Source: Herbaspirillum sp. Sphag64 (GTDB lineage Bacteria; Pseudomonadota; Gammaproteobacteria; Burkholderiales; Burkholderiaceae_D). From it: DNA of 64,000 nt. The position numbers and the translations under genes were made by a program. This document shows, one piece after another, positions 37,360 through 47,953 of the stretch (positions are counted from its first letter, which is position 1; the number at the start of each line of letters is the position of its first letter). The stretch covers positions 124,001 through 188,000 of the forward strand of contig NZ_JACHYE010000001.1 of the NCBI RefSeq assembly GCF_014192645.1. The letters run 5' to 3'. The notes under the pieces were generated by a model. That model ran no database searches. It was given only the letters and a program-made list of their open reading frames with translations, and was not told where the DNA came from.

Positions 37360-37998
37360 ATGGGGTTCATCCTGACTTTTTTGCGCAATGCCTCGCGCCG
37401 GAGCGTTTGCCTGTGCGTTGCTACGCTGAGCATGCTGGTTGCACTTGTCAGTGTCACTAGCTGGGCGCAAGGACCCGCAGCGTCAGCGCATTCCACAACT
37501 CCATCCAAAGCAGCGGCAAAAAAGCCGGAGAGCAAGCCAACCTGGAATGAGCTAACACCATCGCAGCAGCAGGCACTGGCTCCACTGGCAAACGAATGGA
37601 ACAAGATGGAGTCCGGCCGCAAGGAAAAATGGCTGGTCATCGGCAATAAATTCGCCAGCATGACACCGGAGCAACAGTCTCGCCTGCAAGAACGCATGCG
37701 GGAATGGATCAAGCTGACGCCAGCACAGCGTCGTGCCATTCGCGAAAGTTATGCACGCGCCAAGAAGCTCAATGCCGAGAAAAAATCGGCACAGTGGCTG
37801 CAATATCAACAACTTTCAGACGAACAGAAAAAGAAACTCGCTGAGAGCAAGCCGCCCAAGCATGTGGCGAGCATTCCGACAGCCCGTCCCAAGGCACCTT
37901 TGAAGGCATCATTGCCGCCTGAAGCGCTGGAACAACCCCTGAGCACCAATCCAGGCACACCAGCAGCGCCAGTGACAATACCGACCGAAACCAAATAG
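37360..37998 (+). CDS. DUF3106 secreted protein
   Basis: 212 aa, signal peptide to about residue 36 (VATLSMLVALVSVTSWAQG). DUF3106 pattern repeats: WNELTPSQQQALAPLANEWNKM, EQQSRLQERMREWIKLTPAQRRAIRESY, and QLSDEQKKKL. Helical and charged, akin to periplasmic CpxP/Spy-like or scaffolding proteins; the resemblance is only in pattern. C-terminus Pro-rich. Three bp after DUF3619. Confidence 0.83.
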   Translation: MGFILTFLRNASRRSVCLCVATLSMLVALVSVTSWAQGPAASAHSTTPSKAAAKKPESKPTWNELTPSQQQALAPLANEWNKMESGRKEKWLVIGNKFASMTPEQQSRLQERMREWIKLTPAQRRAIRESYARAKKLNAEKKSAQWLQYQQLSDEQKKKLAESKPPKHVASIPTARPKAPLKASLPPEALEQPLSTNPGTPAAPVTIPTETK

Positions 37999-38027
37999 CG
38001 GAAGCTGCCAACCGACGCCTTTACCAC

Positions 38028-38062
38028 AACGCTCTGCCCGCACCTGCCGGCAGAGCGTTTTT
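38028..38062 (+). terminator. Terminator after DUF3106
   Basis: AACGCTCTGCC and GGCAGAGCGTT form an 11-bp stem, followed by TTT. It separates the RDD gene from the sigma-factor operon. Confidence 0.75.
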
Positions 38063-38136
38063 ACTTCGCTGTGCAGCGAATGCATCAGGTATCATGCGGC
38101 GACATTCCATTGACTCCATCGCGTGTTGAGTTCGCC

Positions 38137-38694
38137 ATGACCAGTTCCCGCACATCTCCTGCCAGTCTCAGTAACAACGTGCCGTCTGTGCAGTCTTTCC
38201 CGGGGCCAGCGCCTACATTGATGCGTCGCTTTTGTAGCACGGTGTATGAATCGACATTGCTATTTGGCGTCTTGTTCATCGCCGCCTGGCTGTTTTCTAC
38301 ACTGTTGCAGCAACGCCATGCGCTCTACCTGCGTCATGCACTTGAGAGTTGGTTGTTTGTGATTCTGGGCGTGTATTTCATCTGGTTCTGGTGCCATGGC
38401 GGCCAGACGCTGGCTATGAAGACCTGGCGCATTCGATTGCTACACAAGGATGGCAACCCGGTCACTGCCGGCCGGGCGCTGCTGCGCTTTCTGCTGAGCT
38501 GGCTCTGGTGCTTGCCCGGACTGGCATTGGCGTGGGCACTGCACGCCCAAGGGTGGACGCTGGTGACTATTCCGCTCGCCAACGTCGTTGTCTGGGCAGC
38601 ACTGACCTTCACCGATCCACAGCGCCAGTTCCTGCACGACCGACTTGCCGGCACCCGGCTGGTTGACCTGGAACGCGGGAAAAGGGAACAATAA
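38137..38694 (+). CDS. RDD-family membrane protein
   Basis: 185 aa from ATG 38137. RDD domain: hydrophobic helices LLFGVLFIAAWLFSTLL, LFVILGVYFIWFWCHGGQT, and the pair after VTAGRALLRFLLSWLWCLPG. The ending DRLAGTRLVD is the typical RDD tail. Transport role suspected for the family but not established. Confidence 0.85.
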   Translation: MTSSRTSPASLSNNVPSVQSFPGPAPTLMRRFCSTVYESTLLFGVLFIAAWLFSTLLQQRHALYLRHALESWLFVILGVYFIWFWCHGGQTLAMKTWRIRLLHKDGNPVTAGRALLRFLLSWLWCLPGLALAWALHAQGWTLVTIPLANVVVWAALTFTDPQRQFLHDRLAGTRLVDLERGKREQ

Positions 38695-38815
38695 AGCCTG
38701 CTTTGGCGTCCATGCCATGCGCAGGTCACACAAGGCTGCTAAGTTGAACGGCTAACTGGCTGACACCAACACCTGCGCAGCCACCAATCCCCCCCCTATC
38801 AGAGAGGCCCAACGC

Positions 38816-39802
38816 ATGATCGCTCGCATTGCCAGAACCTTGCTGCTGATTCAATTTGGCATTGCCTTTGTCTGCGCCGTCGCACTGGTCAGACTGCACA
38901 TTACCGGCGTAGTGCTCGCCATCATTGCAGGACTACTACTGGTAGCCCTGCTGCGTGCCTCAATTACCGCCAACAGCTTCATGCTGACCTGGCCCAATCG
39001 TGCCAAATCCCCCCATACACCTGAACTGACCTGGCCTGGTATTTTTCGACTATTTGCAGGTGAATTCTGCGCCACCATGTTGTGCTCCTCCTGGGGCATG
39101 CCGTTCCAGCGTTTCGACAAGCGCATTCACACCGATACCACTGCCCTGCCGGTCTTGCTGATTCACGGTTATGGCTGCAACAGCGGTTACTGGCACTGGA
39201 TGAGCGAGGCACTCGATGAAGCACATATCACCCATTATGCGGTGGATATGGAGCCCGTCTTCGGCAGCATTGATGGCTATGCCCCACTGGTGCACGAGGC
39301 AGTACAACGACTGTTGCTGGAAAGCGGCCAGGACAAGATCATCATCGTCGCCCACAGCATGGGTGGGCTCGCTGCACGCGCCTATCTGCGCGACCATGGC
39401 CATGCCAACATCGCCCGCGCCATCACACTGGGCACACCACATCACGGCACCACGATTGCCAACTTCGGGATCGGTATCAACTGCGGAGAAATGAACTGGC
39501 TTGGCCGGGCCGAAGAAGGCAGTAGCAGCGAATGGCTGCAAAAACTTGCGGCCACCGAGAATGCGGATACCCGTGGCATGATTCTGTCGCTGTATTCGCA
39601 TCACGATAATATCGTCTCACCGCAGATATCCTCGCACCTTCCGGGTGCTGAGAACGTTGCGGTCAGCGGTATTGGTCATGTGGCACTGGCGCTGGATTCG
39701 CGCATCCAGGTGCGCGTGATTGAAGAAATCTACCGCGCCAGCAAGAAGGTATTCCAGCCTGTGCCACCAACCGCTACATCAACGCCAGCTCTGCTTCAGT
39801 AA
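38816..39802 (+). CDS. Membrane-anchored lipase/esterase-like alpha/beta hydrolase
   Basis: 328 aa. Two N-terminal hydrophobic helices (residues 5-25 and 30-48), then LLIHGYGCNSGYWHWM oxyanion region and nucleophile AHSMGGLAARAYL; GTPHHGT follows, and GIGHVAL supplies the His. Triacylglycerol lipase/PGAP1-like fold. Its 3' end overlaps the convergent DUF455 gene by 29 bp. Confidence 0.85.
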   Translation: MIARIARTLLLIQFGIAFVCAVALVRLHITGVVLAIIAGLLLVALLRASITANSFMLTWPNRAKSPHTPELTWPGIFRLFAGEFCATMLCSSWGMPFQRFDKRIHTDTTALPVLLIHGYGCNSGYWHWMSEALDEAHITHYAVDMEPVFGSIDGYAPLVHEAVQRLLLESGQDKIIIVAHSMGGLAARAYLRDHGHANIARAITLGTPHHGTTIANFGIGINCGEMNWLGRAEEGSSSEWLQKLAATENADTRGMILSLYSHHDNIVSPQISSHLPGAENVAVSGIGHVALALDSRIQVRVIEEIYRASKKVFQPVPPTATSTPALLQ

Positions 39803-40628
39803 ATCCAGCCGCGCGACGTGCTGGCAGATTGAAAGGTCCACGCAAGACTGGCGCCTTGAATTGCTGCGTCAGCATTGCAAAGGTCACAATCGGATCGAGC
39901 TGGCGCTGCGCGCACAACCAGCCATACCAGCGGTTACCGATGGCAACATGACCAATTTCATCACGCAGGATGATGTCAAGAATCGCTGCCGCTGCGTGGT
40001 CACCGGCCTGTGCCAGCTTGTTGCGCACCGGCGGTGCAGCGTCCAGCCCACGTGCCTCCATCGTGCGGGGCACCAGGGCAATCCGGGCCAGAATATCGCC
40101 ACTGGTTTTCTCGGCCATTTCCCACAAGCTATTGTGGGCAGGGAATGCACCATAGACAAAGCCCAACGTCTGCAGATGGCCATCCAGTAATGAAAAGTGA
40201 TACGCCTCTTCTGCCGCCACCTGTAGCCAGTCTGCATAATATGCTCGCGGCATGTCGGGAAAGCGCCAGATGGCATCCAGCGCCAGATTAATGGCATTGA
40301 ATTCAATATGCGCCAAGGCATGGATCAAGGCCGCGCGGCCTTCGTCAGTGCGCATGGAGCGCGAAGTTACCTGCCCTGGCGCCACCAGCTCCGGCCGTGC
40401 CGGACGACCGGGAACCGGAGCTTCGGCACACAGAATGGCAGAGATCTCTAGCGCAACCTGACCAGCTTGCCAGGATTGCCTCAATTGGGTAACACCAGCG
40501 ACCTTGGTTGTGCAATCGGTTTGAATCAACCAGTGCAAGGCTGCGCGACGCAGCTCACACAGGGACATTTGATTGCCAAAATGATCAGAATTGCCAGCAG
40601 GTAAATCAAGGGGCAGTGAAGAATTCAT
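39774..40628 (-). CDS. DUF455 ferritin-like protein
   Basis: 284 aa from ATG 40628 (MNSSLPLD); other in-frame starts are at 40676 and 40571. Ferritin-like four-helix pattern with E/H ligands: ALIHALAHIEFNAINLALD, AAEEAYHFSLLDGHL, LRDEIGHVAIGNRWY. Likely di-metal; related to MiaE-type or stress proteins. Convergent with the lipase gene. Confidence 0.85.
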   Translation of the reverse strand: MNSSLPLDLPAGNSDHFGNQMSLCELRRAALHWLIQTDCTTKVAGVTQLRQSWQAGQVALEISAILCAEAPVPGRPARPELVAPGQVTSRSMRTDEGRAALIHALAHIEFNAINLALDAIWRFPDMPRAYYADWLQVAAEEAYHFSLLDGHLQTLGFVYGAFPAHNSLWEMAEKTSGDILARIALVPRTMEARGLDAAPPVRNKLAQAGDHAAAAILDIILRDEIGHVAIGNRWYGWLCAQRQLDPIVTFAMLTQQFKAPVLRGPFNLPARRAAGFTEAELALM

Positions 40629-40772
40629 GGAAGCAGCGGTAAAATCACAGGTTGACACCACGCAGTGCGTCCCCATATGGACGGCTACGTTGTCTTATAG
40701 CGCAGATTGTAACGCGTCAGATGATACTGACTTGCCACGCTGCTATCGAAAAAACGAGGAGACAATTTTATT

Positions 40773-41297
40773 ATGGCTATTTACCGACTTGAGCAAGACA
40801 CCCCTGAAATCGCCGAAACGGCCTATGTTGCGGAGTCCGCTGTGGTGGTCGGCAAAGTCAAACTGGAGGAACACGCCAGCGTCTGGTTCAACGTCAGCAT
40901 TCGGGGCGACAACGAATTGATTCACATCGGTGAAAACAGCAATGTCCAGGAAGGTGCCGTGTTGCATACGGATATCGGCTACCCCATGCAGATCGGCAAC
41001 AATGTCACGATCGGTCATCTAGCCATGGTGCATGGCTGCACGATCGGCGACGGCAGCCTGATCGGGATCAAGGCTGTCGTGCTCAACGGTGCAAAGATCG
41101 GCAAAAACTGTCTGGTTGGGGCCGGCGCACTGGTAACTGAAGGCAAGGAATACCCTGACAATTCACTGATCATCGGTGCGCCAGCCAAAGTCGCACGCAC
41201 CCTGACCGACGAAGATATCGCGCGTATGCAGGCAGGCACCGCCAGCTATGTACAACGCGCCCAATTGTTTAAAACCAGTCTCAAACGCATCGCCTGA
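40773..41297 (+). CDS. Gamma-carbonic-anhydrase family protein (YrdA/PaaY-like)
   Basis: 174 aa left-handed beta-helix hexapeptide protein. Metal ligands His in GAVLHTDI, IGHLAMVHGC; SIRGDNE near residue 47. Trimeric, Zn- or Fe-dependent. Activity in this subgroup is often unproven. Followed 70 bp later by hslO. Confidence 0.88.
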   Translation: MAIYRLEQDTPEIAETAYVAESAVVVGKVKLEEHASVWFNVSIRGDNELIHIGENSNVQEGAVLHTDIGYPMQIGNNVTIGHLAMVHGCTIGDGSLIGIKAVVLNGAKIGKNCLVGAGALVTEGKEYPDNSLIIGAPAKVARTLTDEDIARMQAGTASYVQRAQLFKTSLKRIA

Positions 41298-41367
41298 CGC
41301 GTCATCGAAATACGGGCAATTTGCTGCGCACCGGTATTATCCGGCGCACAGCACACAGAAAGACATA

Positions 41368-42300
41368 ATGAAAGATACGCTGCAAAAATTCATGGTGGAA
41401 AACGCACCGGTTCGCGGAGAACTGGTGGAGCTGACCGACACCTGGCGCCATGTACTGGCCCGTCGCGCTTACCCGAAGGCAGTCCAGACCCTGCTGGGCG
41501 AAATGATGTCGGCCGCGGCGCTGCTATCGGCCAACCTGAAATTCAATGGCATGATCATCATGCAGATTCATGGTGATGGCCCGGTCAAACTGCTGGTCGT
41601 GGAATGTGACTCTGATCTGCGCCTGCGCGCCACCGCCAAAATCGGTGAGGATGCCGTCATCAGTGACGATGCCGCGCTGACCCAACTGGTCAACGCCAAT
41701 GGTCAGGGACGCTTCGTGATCACATTGGATCCGCAAGACAAATTGCCTGGCCAGCAAGCTTACCAGGGCATTGTTCCCCTCGATGGTGATAACGTCGCCA
41801 GCGTGATCGAGAACTACATGCTGCGCTCTGAGCAACTCGATACCCGACTATGGCTGGCAGCTGATGACAAAGTCTCACGCGGCGTGCTGCTACAGAAGTT
41901 GCCTAACGTCGGTGGCAAGGACATCGCCAACATCAGCCCCGAAGAGGAGCTGGACACCTGGAACCGGCTTGCCATGCTTGGCAACACGCTACGTACGGAA
42001 GAAATGCTCAGCACCGATATCGATACGTTGATGCATCGCCTGTTCTGGGAAGAAACAATCCGCGTTTTTGAACCGCAGCAACCGCAGTTCCACTGTTCCT
42101 GCTCGCGCGAAAAAGTCGGCAACATGCTTAAGATGCTGGGCGAAGAAGAAATCGCCGAAGCGCTGTCAGCCCAGGACAAGCTGGCCATTGATTGCGACTT
42201 CTGCGGTCAGCACTACGAGTTTGATGCCGTCGACTGCGCCCAGTTGTTTACTGCCGACAGCCCCGCTGACGTCGTACCGCAAACCGATACCCGTCATTGA
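41368..42300 (+). CDS. hslO: Hsp33 redox-regulated chaperone
   Basis: 310 aa from ATG 41368 (MKDTLQKFMVENAPVRG). The zinc-switch cysteines are visible as FHCSCSREKV and CDFCGQHYEF. Holdase activated by oxidation and heat. Upstream in-frame codons to 41248 overlap the previous gene and are not used. Confidence 0.96.
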   Translation: MKDTLQKFMVENAPVRGELVELTDTWRHVLARRAYPKAVQTLLGEMMSAAALLSANLKFNGMIIMQIHGDGPVKLLVVECDSDLRLRATAKIGEDAVISDDAALTQLVNANGQGRFVITLDPQDKLPGQQAYQGIVPLDGDNVASVIENYMLRSEQLDTRLWLAADDKVSRGVLLQKLPNVGGKDIANISPEEELDTWNRLAMLGNTLRTEEMLSTDIDTLMHRLFWEETIRVFEPQQPQFHCSCSREKVGNMLKMLGEEEIAEALSAQDKLAIDCDFCGQHYEFDAVDCAQLFTADSPADVVPQTDTRH

Positions 42301-42336
42301 TTGACGACCCTGCCTGCTGGGCGCCGCTACTGATTT

Positions 42337-43056
42337 TTATGATTGCGGCACCAGCAAGGCCAGTTGCTCAGCTTCCAGGTAACACCACTCGCCCTCTTCC
42401 AGCGCCAGTGCATCCAGTTGCAAGCCGCCAATGGCAATGCGGCGCAATGCACTGCAATGATTGCCGGCCGCTGCCAGCATCCGCTTGACCTGATGATATT
42501 TGCCCTGCTCCAGAACAATCTCCAGCACATACTCTTCCAGCTTGCGGCAGCTCACGGCAGCCAGTGGCGCTGTCTCATCATGCAACTGTACGCCGGCGAG
42601 CAATTGCGCGATCAAGGCATCCGTGACTGGTTCATGCGTCGTAGCCGCATAGACCTTCGGTACGTGGCGCTTCGGTGAGGACTGTGCATGAATGAACGCA
42701 CCATCATCGGACATCAGCAGCAAGCCTGTCGTGTCATGGTCGAGCCGACCGACCGGCTGTACATCACGCCAGCTGAATTGCTCGGGCAAAATCGTCAGGA
42801 TTCCCGGATGGTGACTGGGCTTGCGTGAACATTCGATATTGGCTGGCTTGTTGATGGCGATGTAGACGTGCTCGTAGTAGGTCCATTCTTCCTCAAACAG
42901 GGTAAACACCAGACCTTCGGTATTGATCACGGCGCGGTAATCATCGACCACTTCACCATGGATGGCTACCTCGCCATCCTCAATCAAGGAACGACAATAT
43001 TTGCGCGACCCAAAACCCTGCGACTGCAGGATACGATCCAGACTCAACTTGCTCAT
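42337..43056 (-). CDS. rsuA: 16S rRNA pseudouridine(516) synthase
   Basis: 239 aa. N-terminal S4 domain (LDRILQSQGFGSRKYCRSLIEDG) and catalytic PVGRLDHDTTGLLLMSDDG with the essential Asp. VPKVYAATTHEPV and GKYHQVKRMLAAAGN complete the RsuA pattern. Overlaps trmJ stop by 4 bases. Confidence 0.9.
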   Translation of the reverse strand: MSKLSLDRILQSQGFGSRKYCRSLIEDGEVAIHGEVVDDYRAVINTEGLVFTLFEEEWTYYEHVYIAINKPANIECSRKPSHHPGILTILPEQFSWRDVQPVGRLDHDTTGLLLMSDDGAFIHAQSSPKRHVPKVYAATTHEPVTDALIAQLLAGVQLHDETAPLAAVSCRKLEEYVLEIVLEQGKYHQVKRMLAAAGNHCSALRRIAIGGLQLDALALEEGEWCYLEAEQLALLVPQS

Positions 43057-43877
43057 GACTTCGGTTTTCCTTCTTGTTTTTTCTCTGATTGTTTTTCTTG
43101 CTTTGGACTCAATATCTGGCGTGCAATACCGCGCAGAATATTCACTTCTTCCGTTTCCAGCTGCGTGCGCGCAAACAACCGACGCAGACGCGGCATCAAC
43201 TTTCGCGGGCTATCAGGATTGAGAAACTCAATCGCTATCAAGGCCTCTTCCAGATGCGCAAACATGCCTTCGATATCCGTCAACGCCGCCATCTCGCCAT
43301 GAAAACCAATAACACCCTCAGGCTGCCGTGCCACGCCTGTAGCAGCCGCTTCGCTCGCCTCCAGCGCCGCCATCCGACATTCGTAGGCCAGCACCTGAAC
43401 CGCTTGTGCCAGATTAAGCGATGAGTAGTCTGGATTGGCCGGAATATTGATCAGTACATTGCACTGTTGCACCACCTCATTGGGCAGCCCGAAACGTTCA
43501 TTGCCAAAAATCAGGGCAGCATGGAGCGCTTCATCGGCCTGTAGCTGCGTAGCCAGTTGTCGTGGTGTCACCACCGGCGGAGAAAACTCGCGCAGGCGCG
43601 CACTCACCGCAGCGGCAAAATTACAGCCCTGCAATGCCTCGTCGACCGAGCTGACGATCCGTGCTGCTGCCAGGACATCCTGCGCACCACTGGCAAAAGC
43701 GATCGCTGCCTCCGCCTGCAAAGCGTCGGGAAAGCGCGGATTGACCAGCACCAGCTCCCCAAAGCCCATGTTTTTGATGGCGCGTGCAGCCGCGCCGATA
43801 TTGCCCGGACTGCTGGTTTCTACCAACACAAAACGCAGGCGTCTGAAAACAGAATGATCGATTTTTGGCATGTTCAT
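43053..43877 (-). CDS. trmJ: tRNA (cytidine/uridine-2'-O-)-methyltransferase TrmJ
   Basis: 274 aa SPOUT-fold. FVLVETSSPGNIGAAARAIKNMG, ALIFGNERFGLPNEVVQQC and LNLAQAVQVLAYE are SpoU motifs; C-terminal extension matches TrmJ. Methylates position 32 of tRNAs. Start may be 43877 or 43871: the 5' end carries a tandem ATGAACATGC repeat, giving several ATGs. Confidence 0.9.
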   Translation of the reverse strand: MNMPKIDHSVFRRLRFVLVETSSPGNIGAAARAIKNMGFGELVLVNPRFPDALQAEAAIAFASGAQDVLAAARIVSSVDEALQGCNFAAAVSARLREFSPPVVTPRQLATQLQADEALHAALIFGNERFGLPNEVVQQCNVLINIPANPDYSSLNLAQAVQVLAYECRMAALEASEAAATGVARQPEGVIGFHGEMAALTDIEGMFAHLEEALIAIEFLNPDSPRKLMPRLRRLFARTQLETEEVNILRGIARQILSPKQEKQSEKKQEGKPKS

Positions 43878-44074
43878 GCATGTTCATTTAAAATAGCGCG
43901 ATTCGCACGTCCCGAAACACCTTGTCAGGCAGCAATGTTGAAGCTGACCTTGGCATCCTGGCAAGCTTGCCAGAGTATTTTCAGACGCTGCACCGCTCAT
44001 TAATTTCATTGTTGTGCACTTCTCGTGCGGCCTAAAAGCCGGCGCGAGGACGCCATTTTAACGGAACCTTCAGG

Positions 44075-44872
44075 ATGCTTATCCCTCCCATGCTCAATAC
44101 GGCGATCAAGGCAGCCCGCCGCGCCGCCGCCGTCATCAACCGCGCGTCCTTTGACGTGTCCTTGCTCAAGGTCACCAAGAAGCAGCACAACGACTTCGTC
44201 ACCGAAGTCGACCAGGCCGCTGAAGAAGCGATCATCGAGATCCTCAAGTCAGCTTATCCTGACCACGCGATCCTGGCCGAAGAGTCTGGCGCCTCCGCCA
44301 ATCTGCACGACGAAAATGACAACGTCTGGATCATCGATCCACTCGACGGCACGACCAATTTCATCCACGGTTTCCCGCAATACTGTGTCTCCATCGCCCT
44401 ACAACAACGCGGTCAGATCACGCAAGCGGTCGTCTACGATCCAACCCGCAATGACCTGTTTACCGCCTCCAAGGGCGCTGGTGCCTACCTGAACGAGAAA
44501 CGCATTCGTGTGAGCAAGCGCGACAAGATCGCTGATGCCCTGATCGGTACTGGTTTCCCGTTCCGTGATATGGCCGGTATGGATGAATACCTGAAGATGT
44601 TCCGCATCATGACCGAAAATTCGGCCGGCCTGCGTCGTCCCGGTGCAGCAGCACTAGATCTGGCCTATGTTGCTGCCGGTCGTCTCGATGGCTTCTTCGA
44701 AAAAGGTCTGAAGCCTTGGGATATCGCTGCAGGCTCGCTGCTGGTGAGCGAAGCCGGTGGTATTGTCGGCTCCTTCAAGGGCGAGTCCGATTATCTCTAC
44801 AAGGGTGATGTTCTAGCAGGCAATCCGAAGATCTTCTCGCAGCAGGTCAATCTGCTGTCGGAGTTTGCCTGA
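44075..44872 (+). CDS. suhB: Inositol monophosphatase family protein SuhB
   Basis: 265 aa, with an alternative start at 44090 ([12 protein letters not shown]) more like the family. Metal-site motifs [33 protein letters not shown] and [17 protein letters not shown] are complete. SuhB also aids rRNA antitermination with Nus factors. Confidence 0.95.
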   Translation: MLIPPMLNTAIKAARRAAAVINRASFDVSLLKVTKKQHNDFVTEVDQAAEEAIIEILKSAYPDHAILAEESGASANLHDENDNVWIIDPLDGTTNFIHGFPQYCVSIALQQRGQITQAVVYDPTRNDLFTASKGAGAYLNEKRIRVSKRDKIADALIGTGFPFRDMAGMDEYLKMFRIMTENSAGLRRPGAAALDLAYVAAGRLDGFFEKGLKPWDIAAGSLLVSEAGGIVGSFKGESDYLYKGDVLAGNPKIFSQQVNLLSEFA

Positions 44873-44904
44873 TCTGCAATCAGACCGAAAACCTGAACCG
44901 AGCC

Positions 44905-45663
44905 ATGCCCTTTGCCATCAGTGCCGGACGGCGCATTCACTACGAAGTCAACGGTGACGGCCCAGACCTGCTGCTGCATCATGGCTTCACCAGCGGCTCG
45001 CAGGCCTGGCGTTTCTTTGGTTTCACCGAAGTATTGCAACGTCATTACCGCGTCATCGTGCCCGATGCACTCGGGCATGGTTTGAGCGACAAACCGCATG
45101 ACAGTGCAGCCTACACTCAACAGCAACGCGCAGCAGATGTGGTTGCCGTGTTGGATGATCTGCAGGTGGAGAAGGTACACTTTTGCGGTTATTCGCTTGG
45201 TGGCTGGGTAGGATATGGTCTGGCACAACATGCCCGTGAGCGCCTACGCTCACTGATTCTGGGTGCCGCCCACCCTTATGCTGACAACAGCTGGGATGCC
45301 TTCAAAGGCATCGATGGCAGTGATCCGGCAGCCTTCATCACCGCATTTGAAAGCGTACTCAACGAACGTATTGCCGAAGAAGTGCGCATGCTGATCCGCG
45401 CCAACGACCTGCAAGCACTGGCCGCAGCAGCTCAACAACCACGGCTAGACATGGCTGACGTGCTGCCATTAATCGACATGCCCTGCCTGATGTTCTGCGG
45501 TGATGCCGATGCCCGGCATGCCGCGGTAGAAAGCGCGACCGCACAATTGGCGCAAGGCCAATTCGTCTCCCTACCCGGGGTTACGCACTTTGGCGGGCTG
45601 ATGCAGAGCAAGCTGGTATTACCTCCCGTGCTCGAATTTCTGGCGGCACAGCGCCCGGATTGA
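44905..45663 (+). CDS. Alpha/beta hydrolase
   Basis: 252 aa. [30 protein letters not shown], nucleophile [12 protein letters not shown] and terminal PGVTHFGGL. Substrate unknown. 32 bp after suhB, so possibly co-transcribed. Confidence 0.85.
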   Translation: MPFAISAGRRIHYEVNGDGPDLLLHHGFTSGSQAWRFFGFTEVLQRHYRVIVPDALGHGLSDKPHDSAAYTQQQRAADVVAVLDDLQVEKVHFCGYSLGGWVGYGLAQHARERLRSLILGAAHPYADNSWDAFKGIDGSDPAAFITAFESVLNERIAEEVRMLIRANDLQALAAAAQQPRLDMADVLPLIDMPCLMFCGDADARHAAVESATAQLAQGQFVSLPGVTHFGGLMQSKLVLPPVLEFLAAQRPD

Positions 45664-45850
45664 ATGCCAGCCAGCAGTGTTACAAAACACTACGCCACCA
45701 AAATCTGCCATTCGCCCCGCCACACCTGCTATACTGCGCCCCGTGCGGCACATTCTCCAGTCAAAGTCCGCTGTCCTCCCGACGTTTCAATCCCGTTTGC
45801 CTGCGACTGGCGCCCTTTGCGGCGACAGGCCGATATTATTCAAATCCACT

Positions 45851-47320
45851 ATGTCATTCTCTGCTCTCGGTCTTTCCGAGGAAATCGTTCGTGCCGTTAC
45901 CGAACAAGGCTATACCACTCCTACTCCTATCCAGCTGCAAGCCGTACCTGCCGTTCTCGGTGGCGGAGACCTGCTGGCCGGTGCACAAACCGGCACCGGT
46001 AAAACTGCTGGCTTTACGTTGCCATTGCTGCAACGCCTGTCTTCCGTTGAACGCGTCAAAATCAATGGCCATGTGCCTATCCGCGCACTGATCCTGACTC
46101 CGACCCGCGAACTGGCGGCACAGGTCGAAGAAAGCGTACGCGCCTATAGCAAATATCTGAACCTGACCTCTGCCTGCATCTTCGGTGGTGTCGGAATCAA
46201 TCCGCAGATTCGCCTGCTCAAGCAAGGTGTCGATATTCTGGTGGCAACACCGGGCCGTCTGCTGGACCACATGCAGCAAAATACCGTTGACCTGCGCAAT
46301 ATTCAGATTCTGGTGCTGGACGAAGCTGATCGCATGCTCGACATGGGCTTTATCCGCGACATCCGCAAGGTATTGGCAGTATTGCCAAAGAAACGCCAGA
46401 ACTTGTTATTCTCGGCGACTTTTTCGGATGAGATCAAAGCGCTGGCCGATGGCCTGCTCAATTCCCCTGCGATGATCGAAGTTGCCCGTCGCAACTCAAC
46501 CGTGGAAGTCATCGGTCAAAAGATCCACCCGGTGGATCGCGACAAGAAGCATCCATTGCTGGCGCATCTGATGCAAACCAATGACTGGCATCAAGTCCTG
46601 GTATTTACCCGTACCAAGCACGGTGCCAACAAGCTGGTGGAACAACTGGAAAAAGATGGCATTAGCGCCATGGCAATCCACGGCAACAAGAGCCAGGCCG
46701 CACGTACGCGCGCACTGAGCGAATTCAAGGATGGCAAGCTGCGCGCCCTGATCGCCACCGATATCGCCGCACGTGGTATCGATATCGACCAGTTGCCACA
46801 CGTGGTCAACTACGATCTGCCGAACGTCCCGGAAGATTATGTCCACCGTATCGGCCGTACCGGTCGTGCCGGAGCAACCGGCTCCGCTGTATCACTGGTG
46901 TGTATCGACGAGCGCGACATGCTGCATGACATCGAACGCTTCATCAAGCGCGAGATTCCAGTGGAAGTGATCGAGGGTTTTGAACCCGATCCGAAGGCAA
47001 AGCCACAACCGATCCAGTTACGTAGCGGTGGCGGCGGTCATGGCAATCGTCAGCGTCAAGGTGGCGGCGGTGGGCGCGGCGGCAATGCCGGAAATGGTGG
47101 CAACGCCGGTGGCCAGCCGCGCGCACAACAACCGAGAAAGCCTGCCGGAACACAAGGTCAAGGTCAGGGGCAAGGACAATCGGCCAAGCCACGTCAAGGT
47201 GGCCAAGGTGGTCCTGGCGGATCTGGCCGCCCACAAGGTCCGGCTGGTGCCAGCCAAAGCCGTGGCCCAGCTGCGCGCCCATCGGCCCTGACCCATCGCT
47301 CAGGTGGTCGCGGTCGATAA
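45851..47320 (+). CDS. rhlE: DEAD-box RNA helicase (RhlE-like)
   Basis: 489 aa from ATG 45851. Motifs Q ([14 protein letters not shown]), I (AQTGTGKT), Ia (PTRELA), II (LDEADRML), III (SAT), VI (HRIGRTGR) are present. The C-terminal 110 residues are low-complexity, Gly/Gln/Arg-rich, RGG-like. 187 bp of leader precede it. Works in RNA decay or ribosome assembly. Confidence 0.92.
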   Translation: MSFSALGLSEEIVRAVTEQGYTTPTPIQLQAVPAVLGGGDLLAGAQTGTGKTAGFTLPLLQRLSSVERVKINGHVPIRALILTPTRELAAQVEESVRAYSKYLNLTSACIFGGVGINPQIRLLKQGVDILVATPGRLLDHMQQNTVDLRNIQILVLDEADRMLDMGFIRDIRKVLAVLPKKRQNLLFSATFSDEIKALADGLLNSPAMIEVARRNSTVEVIGQKIHPVDRDKKHPLLAHLMQTNDWHQVLVFTRTKHGANKLVEQLEKDGISAMAIHGNKSQAARTRALSEFKDGKLRALIATDIAARGIDIDQLPHVVNYDLPNVPEDYVHRIGRTGRAGATGSAVSLVCIDERDMLHDIERFIKREIPVEVIEGFEPDPKAKPQPIQLRSGGGGHGNRQRQGGGGGRGGNAGNGGNAGGQPRAQQPRKPAGTQGQGQGQGQSAKPRQGGQGGPGGSGRPQGPAGASQSRGPAARPSALTHRSGGRGR

Positions 47321-47365
47321 GCTACCGTCTTGATCACGTCTACAAGCCAACACGAAAGGGGAACC

Positions 47366-47854
47366 GTGATTCACGTTATCAAAGCTGATCTGAATAATCC
47401 ACAACATGGCGCGGCGATCCTTGCCATGCTTGATGCCTATGCCAGCGACCCGATGGGCGGTGGTGAGGGCATTTCCCCTTTCGTGCGCAACAACCTGATC
47501 GCGGAACTGCGCAAGCGTCCTACGATTCATGTGTTGCTGGCCTTTGAGGGAGAACAGGTTGCGGGCTTTGCCAATTGCATCGAAGGCTTTTCAAGCTTTG
47601 CGTGTAAATCACTGCTCAATATTCACGACTTCGCGGTCGCACCTTCATTCCGCGGTCGTGGTGTTGGCAAGCTGTTGATGCAAGCGGTAGAAGGCTGTGC
47701 GCGCGAGCTCGACTGCTGCAAGATCACGCTGGAAGTCCTGGGGGGCAATAAGGTGGCACGTTCGCTGTACAAGTCTTGCGGCTTTATCGATTACGAACTC
47801 GACCCTGCTGCTGGCAAGGCGATGTTCATGCATCGCCAGCTTTCACCCGCGTAA
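47366..47854 (+). CDS. GNAT-family acetyltransferase
   Basis: 162 aa from GTG 47366, with AAAGGGG upstream. Coenzyme A site in HDFAVAPSFRGRGVGKLLM and the end KVARSLYKSCGFIDYEL. Substrate unknown. Confidence 0.85.
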   Translation: MIHVIKADLNNPQHGAAILAMLDAYASDPMGGGEGISPFVRNNLIAELRKRPTIHVLLAFEGEQVAGFANCIEGFSSFACKSLLNIHDFAVAPSFRGRGVGKLLMQAVEGCARELDCCKITLEVLGGNKVARSLYKSCGFIDYELDPAAGKAMFMHRQLSPA

Positions 47855-47953
47855 CAACTGAACAGCGCATATCGACATGCAGAAATGATCCTTAATTTTT
47901 GCATCTCGTAATGCTATCTTCTGAGGCCAGCTTCCTTCTTGTCTGGCCTTTCC